DNA from: Campanula takesimana
Lineage: Eukaryota; Streptophyta; Magnoliopsida; Asterales; Campanulaceae
Assembly: GCA_026119855.1 (NCBI GenBank)
Contig: JAOWBW010000363.1
Span: forward strand, 496,001 to 560,000
DNA: 64,000 nucleotides
Direction: 5' to 3'
The notes under the pieces were generated by a model. That model worked only from the letters and a program-made list of their open reading frames with translations, was not told the DNA's origin and searched no databases. Positions 54,481 to 64,000 of this stretch are shown here, piece by piece; positions within the stretch are counted from its first letter, which is position 1, and every line of letters starts with the position of its first letter. The translations under genes were made by a program, and so were the position numbers.

Positions 54481-57400
54481 ATGACAAACGATAGTCGATC
54501 CACTCATAAAGTAAAGGAGGACGAAAACAGCAACTCAAACAAGAAAGTTTTAGATGGAAAAAGGTCAGGGTCAACTGCTTCGGTTTCTGCAGGAACTGAT
54601 ACCTCTGGATTAAGAAGGTCAGCCAGGGAAACATCTTCACGGAAACAGATGACTGAAAGTCCCCCGAATATGCGCAAGTCGGAGCGACTCGAGAAACGGA
54701 TGCCAACCACACCTGAAGTTGAGAAGAAATCTGAGAAAGCTGAAATACAGACCACGAGAAACCCCGTAAGGAGGTCTGATAGAGGCAAGAAACACTCTTC
54801 ACCAAGTTCTTCGGGATCAAAAAAGTTAGGAGAAGATTTTGCTTCATCAGACACGAAGGAAAAGAGGGAAAAGGACCAAAATAATTTGAAACAGCGGACA
54901 GTGGACACCGACAAAGTTATCAGAAATGAGACGCAGGAAATGGAATTTGGCGTTAGGAAAAGGAAGGTAACGCATAGTTGCAGATATAAGGCTTTATTTA
55001 AGTCACAGAGAATTATGGAAACAGGTACCTGTAATTTTTCTATCACCCCCTTCTTCTGTAATCTCTTATTCATGTGAATTACGCTGCAAACTATTACTCC
55101 CTCCTTCCCAAAATAAATGCCTATTTTTCATTTAAGGGAAATTCTGAAATTGTTTACTTTTTAAAAGTATTTCATGTCAAAGATGTATACATATTCTTGT
55201 TATCCACTTTCTAAACTTTTAGTTTGCAAGTCTATAATGAATACTGAAAGAAGTTTTGTAGAAAATAGGCATTCATTTTGGGACAAATTTCAAGAAAATA
55301 GACATTCATTTTGGGACAAAGAGGGGAGTACCATATTTTTGTTGGATGTTTATTACTAGCATACGAAGTTGAAAGAGTAAACTTCAAGAATCCTTTACTT
55401 ATTAACAATGAATGTTAGCCTCATCTTAATTGATTCCAATAAGAACTAGTCACTGTTATATTTTCTTGCTGCTAAAAACTACCGTTTTAGATCAATCGTT
55501 AGATTTTTATTCAAACTGTCATCTTTTTTTCGAATAGATGACAAGGGGCTGCAAATACTGGATACGTTACCTCAAGTTGATAGAGGCAGCAATGGAGGTA
55601 GTGGTTTCAAGCAAGTGGAATGAACAGATGCCATCCTGTTAATCATTTCTGTTAGTCTCTTTTGTTTAGAGCTCTAATGTTTACTCCATCTTTTGTGACT
55701 CTCTTCCCTTTTTCTTCCTTTCGTTCATAGATATTTATGACGTGGGAAAACCAGATGATTTACTTCAAATTGATAGCAGCAGCAATCGAGGTTGTGGCTC
55801 CAAGTCAGTGGAGGAGGACAGTGGGGGCGGCCAATTCAGCGAAAGGCAGGGTAAAGATTTGGTGGAAGAATGTATTGAGAAAGCCTCTGAAGGGCCCATT
55901 GGGGTGGTGGGTTCTGATAAAAAGAGCTTGAATGTTTTGGTGGAAGTAGAAGCATCTCACTCAAGGAGGAAGCTCAGATTTACAGAGGGACATAATGGCT
56001 CTTTGTGTAAAGATGGTATAAGAAGTTCAGAAAATAGCGGAACTGCTGAAGATAGTCTGGATGATACTGCTGCGATCCTGGCGGAGCACTCAAAGATGGA
56101 TTCGGGACCTCAACTTGCTAGTTCTAAATCGGCAGGAAAGTCACCAGATGGAGGATCGCCCAATGGTGATAGTGAGGATTCTGAAAGTGGTGCCACAAAT
56201 ATATCATCTAACAGGAATATGAACATATCTAAAATGGATAGTGATTCTTGTGCAGTGACTACTAATAAAGATACTCAGACCTCCAGAGTGAATGCTGCTT
56301 CTTCACCATTGTCCAGAAAGCACAATTCTATTGAAGCATGTGCTACATGTTTCGAAAAATTGAGGTACTATTTTCTGTTCATTTAATATTTTATGTGCAT
56401 CTTCTTGTGAACAAGTTTAGTGCTTCATATATGCTTTACTGTCAAAGAAATATCTTTCTGGAATTTTAGCTAGCACGAAGATTCTAAGCCAGGGGCTGTT
56501 GCCATTAGGGCTGCACATTGCTTCTTTGAATGGGATTTGCGGCTATATGTTACCTGGACTCTTCAAAATGCTGAACTGCGTGTGTACGGTAGCAGAAGGA
56601 TGGCTAAGGTTAAAGGATATGTTGGAGAAATCTCAGCCCATAAAATTAGCAAACCAACTTCGCAACAAAGTTGAGAGGCTAAAATAAGATAATCCCCTAT
56701 GCTGAATGCTACTTCTAGTTAATCACAATAAATAAAAAAGATACCGGTTCGTGGGTATAGTTAGGTGATGGACGGTGGTAGATGGGTGGTGTGCCATTGT
56801 CAGTTCCTAACTCCAAACACCCATCTGCCACTCAAAATCTCCATACCCAGCCGCGCCCTCTCCTCTTCCACTCCATCTTCGCCAAGCACCAGTCTGACCC
56901 TCACTTGGCGATCCCCGTATCCCCCCAATCCCAATCTGTTGATGCCACAATATCCACCCAATTTCCAAAACCCTAGCTCTCTATCTGGTTTAATTGCACA
57001 CCAATCAATTTGGTAAACTCCCCCTTCATTCCTCTTATAAACAATCAAAACTCCGCGGCAAGGAAATTGTTGGACCTAGCCTGTTGCACCTACGTTTATC
57101 GGTCGGTGTAAAAGAGAGATAGAGCACCAATAAAGAGGAAGATGATTAGGGCTCGGTAGGTGGAGGTCGGCAGAATATGAGGGACTTGCCAAAGTAATAG
57201 GTGAGGGGATGAGATCACAAGACTGTGAGGCCTAGGGTTTCCCGAGGCAGATTGTATGACGACAGTGAGGGTAGAAGGGAAATCCACTGTCAAATTTGGT
57301 GCTTGGGTGAAATTGATCGTGGGTATGGCGGTCAGGACTGATTTTTTTGACGATTGATGATGAAATTATGGAGAAATTGAGTAGGAGAAAAGAGATTGGA

Positions 57401-60400
57401 GATGAGGGGTGTGGTCAGGTGATAGACGGGGTAGATGGGTGTTTGGAGTTGGTGGGTTTCCGAAATTGATAATTGGGGAAACTGAACTTATTTTTAACAT
57501 CCAAATAAAAAAAGTTGCATTAGACCCCTTATATAGACTATTGCGACTTTCAAATTCCACGTGCTTGGCACTGGACACTTAATTGGACTTTTCTAAAAAG
57601 TGTAAGAAAACCTCAAAATGAGGAGATTTTGTCATATCAGACCCTAATTGACAAAATTGTTATACCTCAATTTGTGAACACCTCTAAGTTTGGACATTAT
57701 TTGTCATATTTGTAATGGTGGGTCAATAACAAATTCAATAATTTCATTGGGACAATTGATTTTCTGAAATGTATGGTTAAAGTTCATTTAAGTGACCATG
57801 CAAATAAAAGTGAAAATATGTTTCTGGGGTGGAGTATTGAATATACTATAATACTCCATCCGTCATGGAAAGATACTCCCATTTAACTTTTGATGGTCAA
57901 CTGAAGTAAGATGTGACCAAATATTAATGACAATCTAATCATCCTAGTGAAATCCATTTTTTTTTTTAATATCATTGAATAGATTAGATTGATTTATGTC
58001 TGGTCAATGTTCACTTGTGTTGCCCTTCAAAAGTCAAATGGGACTACGGAGGGAGTAATAATTATTTAGACTAGCATGTGCTGTCGAAGTGCTCTCAGCA
58101 ACAAAATCTAACTAAGCTAAATGGAGGGGACGATATTTAAAGAAGAAGAATCAAGGAGCAGGATGAAATATCGAATTTGGATTTCGCTATCTTTTTTCTT
58201 TTTGATAGATTTAGGTCAGGGTTTAGTGAGGAGTGTGTCACAAGTATAGTGGTAAAAGGAATTATAAAAAACGAGGTGTAAAAGCAACGCCTCATAAATG
58301 TAAAGTGGGTCATTTTGTCGCTTACCTAGTTGGATGTATTCACGTTTTTCTTTTCTTGCAATTAATGGGTAGTAATGTATCTCTTAGATATTTATTTTCT
58401 TAATGTGGGCACTTTGAGTTGAATGGAGGGAGTTTTGATTATGTACAACAAGAATAATACCTCAATTACAATAGCTTATCAAGGCCCCTGGGGTCTGCCA
58501 TAGTTTTCATCAAGTTCCAGAGGGTTATTGCAATACTTCAGTTGAGCAAATAGCTCGATGAACTCCTTATTTTCTTTTACCGCGGTGTATTATGTGGCTT
58601 AGATGTGCATTCATTCATTAGACACATTACTGGTATACATTGTTGAATGCTTGCTACATGTTTCTTTTGATATATCGCAATACATGTTTTTGTGCATGTT
58701 GTGAGATGATATTTTAGGCATGAATTGTGAAACATACAATATTTGACAAAAAGAAATTAAAGCTTATGAATAAGAATAACATGTGCTTGTGTATCAAGAC
58801 TTTGTTCCAGTCGACCTCTTGTACTCCCCTAATTATAGATATGATTTTTGAGATATTGCCTCCAATAATCTATGTTGCAGGCTAGGACATGATATAGAGA
58901 AGCATGAAGGCATTTGCACGTGCCACACAACATTAGACGGAGATTTATGCGGTACCTCTATCCCTAAGGTTTGTCATATATTTATTTCAATTGCATATCC
59001 TCTATTATCATTTGCATAAAATGGAAATATGATTGGAAACCGTGCAGATTATTCTGAACATACCCGAACTGTAAACTTGGTCAAATTGAGGTGCTCGTAG
59101 TATCTATGAAATCAGTTAGTCTATGTAGGATTATTAGACCAGCGTAAGACTTTCTGTTGTTGTTTCTGGATCACATTTTGTCTACTATATTCATATCTCT
59201 GAAATTTCAACCACATGATTCTTCATTGTAAAAGATTGGTTTTTCTCTCCCCAATCATTCCCATCAGCTGACATCATCCACTATCTTTACTAATTTCACT
59301 AGCTACATTTGTTTATTTTATTCTATAGTCTTTGTCATCAATCATGTTTCCTGTAGTCTGCATATCTTGTTATTGATCTGAGCGTAGTTAAAGTGTGATT
59401 TTCTCCCTTTTCTATTTCCGTTAGATTTCACGAGGTCATGCGCTTCTTTTTTTTCTTACTCTTTTGGGTACACAATATTAATTCAAAATAGTAAGATAGG
59501 TTTGATCTTTATTGTTTGTGTTTCTTTGTCTCCCTTCTCATCTGTTTTTACACTGACTTTTTTTTAATGAAATCTGCCCAAATGGCTAAACCCCCCCTCC
59601 GTTTCACATATCAAGTATTTCTGTTCATTTGTTTTAGATTTGCTTTCCTTTAATTTATATATTGGGTTTTCAATGGTTTTGGAAGTAGAAATATATTGGA
59701 AGGCACATTTTGCTATCCGTCACTTGCTGACTTCTAAGATGTGTCAAGTGAAATTCCTTTTAGCGTACTTATTTACATTTTATTTCAAAGGCAAATCACG
59801 TAGGAATATATTCTAACACATGTTTCTAAAAACAATGATGTAAAATTGCCTTATCGTTGTCATATCAATGTCCTGTACTTTTAGATTTGGACGTACCGCC
59901 ACCTGCAATTTATTTCTTCTCTATGCCTCACCCGTATCAGTTCCTCATAGCTGCCAGTATTAATGCCTTTACAGTTATCACTTTATTAGTAGCCAACATA
60001 AGGTCTTGTTTTGATCTGTGGTCTCTCGAGTCCTTGTCTTGGTATAAATGAGATCAGTGCTGCAACATATAAACCTTCAAAGCAATTTTTAGTTGGGGTG
60101 TTGATGTGAGAACATGTGGGAAATTTTAAATTTCTAGGATGCCTATATCACCTCTGGGACTGATTCCGAGTAAATCCTTGGTCAACTTCCTGTTTTCTTA
60201 GTCTTCTTTGCGCTTCTAGTTCTCATTGATGGCAAGTTTCTAGATTGGCATTCAAGCAAAGTATATCATATATAGCTATTGAGCTTTCATCAAACTTACT
60301 GCCTGTCCTAGGAGAGGGGGATACTTGAACCAAGTGATGTGCTTGAGCTTGAAGGAAATGACAACGCCACTACACCAAGGAAGGAGACTACCTCGGATGT

Positions 60401-61665
60401 TCAGGTGGATTATAGTAAAACCATGTGCATTGTGTGCAATCTTGGCGGAAAGCTCATGTGGGTAAATCTTCCATATATATTGCTCGATTTTGTTTTCTTT
60501 TATTTACAATTCTTGTACTTTGAATTATTTTATTTTATCTTTTTTGTTTTGACTATTTGGGTGTCCGTGATTGCTACTTTTGTTATTCTGTTAATCAACT
60601 TTGTGTTTGGGGTGTAGTAACAAAATTCAAATTAACACGACAAGCTTCTCGTAAAATTTACTTTTCGCTGAGGGAATTACATATACGGCTCCACATAAAG
60701 TTAGACTTAAAAAATAACCTGAACAATGTTGATTTACCATTTTGTGTATTCATGTCAACCAGCCATAGTGAGTGCCATTTTATAACCTAGTTCTCATAGT
60801 TTGATGTAGTGTTATACTGATAAATGCATTTGAGTTTTGACGATCCATCATTCAAGCTGAAAAAATGTATCCATATGTATTTTATTTAATATGCTAAGCA
60901 AATATTTCTATTCTCGTTTTTAATCTAATATACTTCTTTTCTTATAAAAACAAGTAAAAGTTAACTAATGGTGAAAATTACAGACTGCTTCTTAGGATGT
61001 TACCTAGAACTGAATCATAAGCTCCCTGTGTTCTAATAGCTTTTTTATTGGATCATGTTATCAATCTCTCTTTTCGATTAAAGCAGAATTTCACTTAACA
61101 ACAAGCCATTGTTCTTTTTCCTACCAGTTTTCCATCAGTTGGGATTGATTGCATAACTCTTTAATCAGCTCACTTGCTGAGTTATTAGTAGGTTTTGTAT
61201 GTCGAATCAACTTGAGCAATTTTCTACCATTTTTCCTCTTACTAGGGTGTCGTCACCATCTCAGGAATGTTCTTTCCAAAATATATCCTCTGCAAATTCA
61301 CCGCCTATCCATCTTAGCTTTCTCATCTCTGGCCACACTCAATATGTCAAAGTATGTTATTGATATGAATGGCCCTGGAATAATCTGAAGGCTCTATATG
61401 GAATTGAGTTAGAAAACCCATGACTACAGTAACAATGACTCTTGTTTTTTAGGTACAATACTACTCTAATTAGTATGTTACCATTGTGGCTTTCTTGTCG
61501 TCCTTTTCCTCTAGCTCTTAGATTTTATGCATTCTTATGATATCATTTTGGATACATACTTATCCATCCTGGAACATGAACTAAGGAGTTTGTTTGAGTG
61601 GCTGAGGACACATACACCTTGCACATAGATGCCTTTTGGTTCGATGCATAGAATCTACTAGACTA

Positions 61666-61737
<72 letters not shown>

Positions 61738-63775
61738 TTAACTTTTGTAATTTATTACTCCTTCTGTCCCAAACTAATCGCTACTAAATGTGAATGTACT
61801 GAGATTACGAAAATATATTGGAAACGTAAGTGTTGTGAGTGGGTAGGAGAGAGAAAATAAGTTAGTGAATAGTTGTTGTGAGTGGGTAGGAGAGAGAAAA
61901 TTGAACATTTTACGTAAGTAGCAATTAGTATTGGACGCCCAAAACGGAATTAAGTAGCGATTAGTTTGGGACGGAGGGAATATTTATTAATAATTTATTT
62001 ATTTTCGTATTGCATAACATAAAATTATAGGCATTGATTAGTTCATGCAATTAACTCAGCTCAAGGTAATTATTTCAGCACTTAATGTATCAGGAATAAA
62101 AGAGACAATAATTTTAGGTGGGAACATACATCACCAGAAGCTACCATGTGATAGCTGATGTCAACGGCTTCTGTTTTGCTGTCTAAAAGAAAATATAACT
62201 GATACGTCAAAGAAACACATATCTCATCAAAGATAAAACGTTGTGTTTCATCATTCATGTTTGATACAAGAAGCTAATTTTCTTGGGGAGCTTACTATGG
62301 AATCTCCAAGGAAAATAGCGAAGTGCATAGAAGCATTAGTGGGATTTCACAAAGGGCATCTGATACGTGGCCCATCATGGCCATACACAGGCTTGCCAGT
62401 GGGTCTAGGGATCTGATTACTAGAATAGTTGGAATGTGTTCATAACATTTGAGGACTCTCATTTCATACCCAATGTAAAAAGTGAACAATGTCCGGATTT
62501 GTTTATTTTGGTTCTGTTAGCTTTTGTTTGTGATTTATTCTTTATTGTCTAAAGTAATTATAAGAGCTAAGACCTATTTTATTGAGTATTCCTGTCGATT
62601 ATTAAAGTAATCTGTTTGTTAAATCAATAGTTGTGAGTAAATCTCAAAGAAAACTAGGACTTCTGTGTTAAAGATATCTGCAGTGGTAATGATAGAGGTC
62701 CACTTCGAAGGCATATACATCAACACTGGCGAACAACAAATATGTTGTATCTTAAAGTTGTTTCCATCACCATGTTAATTTTATTATTGGTTCACATGTT
62801 GAAATATCTGAAATCTTATTACTACTAACGGAATGCCATTGCCATCACTCAAAGTCAGTCTTAACATTATGCTGTTTTAGTGATCACGGTTTACTTTCGG
62901 TATGTTGAACTAATGTATCTGCTTTATGCCTATGTCATTCTGGACATTTGTTCATTGGCTAACATGTAAATGCTTCACCTTAAATTGCAGTCATTGTGAT
63001 GGGAAAGGTTGCAAGAGAAGCTACCATCCTTCATGTTTAGATCATCCTTTGGATGATGTCCCGCCTAGAGTTTGGCACTGCCCCAACTGTGTGCAGAAGA
63101 AGATTAAATCAGGTGTCCAGTCAGTGTCTGAAGGCATAGAGTCGATTTGGGATTCTAGAGAAGTGGAGGTGTTGGATGCTGAAGGTCTGAAAGTTATCAT
63201 GTATAGATTTTCAAAAGAATACAAGCTATCTTAGATATTGGCACCTCAAGCTTTTTCCCCCTTTTTTTCTTTTAATAAGTTTAAAAATTCGCCAAGGGGG
63301 CGAACCCTTACAAAAGAAGCAAAATTCTTTACAATATAAAAAAAGCATACAGCTGAAGAAACAAAGAAAGCAAGCTAAATAACCCAAAAAGAGTTAATTA
63401 CCCATCCTCATCTCCCCCAAAAAATCCACAAACGGGATGAGTGCCCTTGGTAAATACTCATTCAGCCAAAAAAAAACAAAGTGCTAAGCATCAAGAAAGA
63501 AAGCTTATAAGTAGGCAATGCGGATGCCATTAAGTGTTTTGCCGTTTTATCTTAACATCAGCGACTCTCATTTAGAAAATGGGTTTCATCTTCTGTTGCA
63601 TGTATATTGGCATTGTGTCTTAGTATTCAGTTTTCTGGTTCCAGGTTTGCGAAAGCAGAAGCAGTACCTTGTCAAATATAAGGGTCTTGCTCATGTCCAT
63701 AACCAGTGGATACCAGCACCACAGTTGCTTCTTGAAGCACCACTGCTTTTGACGAAATTTGATCGGAAAAATCAG
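54481..63775 (+). CDS. MOM1: MOM1-like protein (PHD finger, chromodomain), 5' part of gene
   Basis: MOM1-type nuclear proteins keep transposons silent in plants. Coding exons: 54481-55024, 55538-55597, 55731-56364, 58881-58968, 60312-60457, 62991-63184 and 63645-63775, all phase-compatible. Exons 1-3 encode a low-complexity, basic and Ser-rich N-terminus with repeated R-[KR]-S-[ED]-R motifs (LRRSARE, RKSERLEKR, RRSDRGKK). Exons 5-6 encode a PHD finger: CIVC, CDGKGC, HPSC and CPNC supply all eight zinc ligands. Exon 7 encodes chromodomain-like YLVKYKGLAHVHNQWIP and LLTKFDRKNQ. The order basic N-terminus, PHD, chromodomain fits MOM1 homologues; CHD3/PICKLE shares PHD and chromodomain but not this N-terminus. 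SNF2 helicase exons should follow outside the window. Introns 3 and 5 exceed 2.5 kb. Confidence 0.82.
55095..55330. mobile_element. MITE in intron 1 of the MOM1-like gene
   Basis: 236 bp with ends TACTCCCTCCTTCCCAAAAT and a matching inverted end ATTTTGGGACAAAGAGGGGAGTA. CATTTTGGGACAAA is repeated twice near the right end. Confidence 0.7.
56760..57480. repeat. intronic segment bounded by repeated GGTAGATGGGTG sequence
   Basis: AGGTGATGGACGGTGGTAGA near 56763 is echoed at about 57417 in direct orientation. CTCCAAACACCCATCT (56812-56827) is the inverse of AGATGGGTGTTTGGAG (57434-57449). A CT-rich interior holds frames on both strands. It is probably a non-autonomous insertion. Confidence 0.4.
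57852..58057. mobile_element. Stowaway-like MITE in intron 3
   Basis: Ends TACTCCATCCGTC and ACGGAGGGAGTA, with GTCA-rich subterminal arms (TTTTGATGGTCAACTG / CCTTCAAAAGTCAAATGGG). Confidence 0.75.
61672..61732. repeat. (TA)n microsatellite
   Basis: About 30 TA units inside intron 5. Confidence 0.97.
61756..61982. mobile_element. Stowaway-like MITE in intron 5
   Basis: 30-bp inverted ends (TACTCCTTCTGTCCCAAACT at left; AGTTTGGGACGGAGGGAATA region at right). The interior repeats GTTGTGAGTGGGTAGGAGAG twice. Confidence 0.85.
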
Positions 63776-64000
63776 GTAAAACTGCCCAAATGTTGGACAT
63801 CTGTAGTTTCGTTTTGGGCAAATTCCATTTTAGTTCGTTGTACTTTGAGGCATGTTTCACTTTTACCATCAAACTTCAATTTTTGTTTTTATTTTTTTTA
63901 ATTTCATTTTTACCATCATACCACAAACAATGATGTCATTTTTGACCCAAAACTTAATGTCTTATCTTATTTTTGAAATTTTACAAAAATTAACACCTGC

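Larger units (their letters stand above)
56365..58880 (+). other. intron 3 of the MOM1-like gene, insertion-rich
   Basis: It contains an unassigned 62-codon frame (56499-56687), a segment with inverted and direct repeats (56760-57480) and a MITE (57852-58057). The 56499 frame follows an AG acceptor-like site but has no donor and does not resemble MOM1, so it is not used. Confidence 0.5.
60458..62990 (+). other. intron 5 of the MOM1-like gene, splitting the PHD finger
   Basis: The 2.5-kb AT-rich intron holds a (TA)n microsatellite and a MITE. In-frame continuation past 60457 (to 60617) is intron sequence rich in Phe and Leu codons. The donor GTGGGT at 60458 keeps the reading frame; the better-looking GTAAAT at 60462 would not. 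Confidence 0.6.

Noticed and set aside
54504..55073. 189-codon antisense frame opposite MOM1-like exon 1
   Set aside because: Shadow of a Ser/Lys-rich exon; the plus frame has correct splice phases and family motifs.
56499..56687. 62-codon frame in MOM1-like intron 3 as an extra exon
   Set aside because: It has an acceptor-like AG but no donor before its stop, does not resemble MOM1, and exons 3 and 4 join in phase without it.

Overview
This is nuclear DNA of a flowering plant. The genes have introns with GT/AG borders, the intergenic DNA is AT-rich, and almost every kilobase carries plant transposons (Gypsy, Copia/Sirevirus, hAT, Mutator-like, Harbinger, Stowaway-type MITEs, LINE, a TTG-tailed SINE, a Helitron relic) plus endogenous pararetrovirus debris. 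The host genes and the TTG-tailed SINE suggest a eudicot, perhaps an asterid; that is inference.

Host genes. At 1-1412 (+) lies the 3' part of an alpha-carbonic anhydrase gene with two single-base frameshifts. Converging on it at 1860-3234 (-) is an N-terminally truncated LysM receptor-like pseudokinase of the LYK4/LYK5 type, also with one frameshift. At 54481-63775 (+) is the 5' part of a MOM1-like silencing gene: seven coding exons carrying a basic Ser-rich N-terminus, a PHD finger and a chromodomain; the expected SNF2 region lies beyond the window. An F-box/LRR gene fragment sits at about 39.1-39.3 kb.

Region by region. 3.8-6.5 kb: a rearranged endogenous caulimovirid with fragments on both strands, a tRNA-Met primer site and a perfect 114-bp inverted repeat carrying a TATA box. 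7.0-8.2 kb: a decayed Copia element. 10.0-34.3 kb: one large nest. A degenerate Gypsy-type element (10011-34348) has a 3.0-kb Mutator-like element inside its first LTR (10293-13287). Its second LTR holds a 13.5-kb Sirevirus-type Copia element (20590-34072, minus strand), and the 3' LTR of that element holds a 613-bp solo LTR. All three inner insertions are bounded by target-site duplications. 34.3-38 kb: AT-rich DNA with a Helitron helicase relic and a 470-bp duplication. 38-49.3 kb: repeated blocks related to the segment just upstream of the MOM1-like gene, with a Harbinger-type MITE full of G-runs, a Copia solo LTR, a 2-kb tandem duplication, and a 3.2-kb hAT element enclosing a second hAT and two MITEs. 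51.2-53.7 kb: a LINE relic with a SINE insertion. 54.4-64 kb: the MOM1-like gene, whose introns contain several MITEs.

The three most unusual signals are: (1) a spliced extra ORF downstream of pol in the Sirevirus, within an element peppered throughout by a GGCGCAT/ATGCGCC motif; (2) the self-complementary pararetrovirus locus; (3) the tandem duplication that ends inside a hAT element and doubles a candidate 5' leader segment upstream of the MOM1-like gene.
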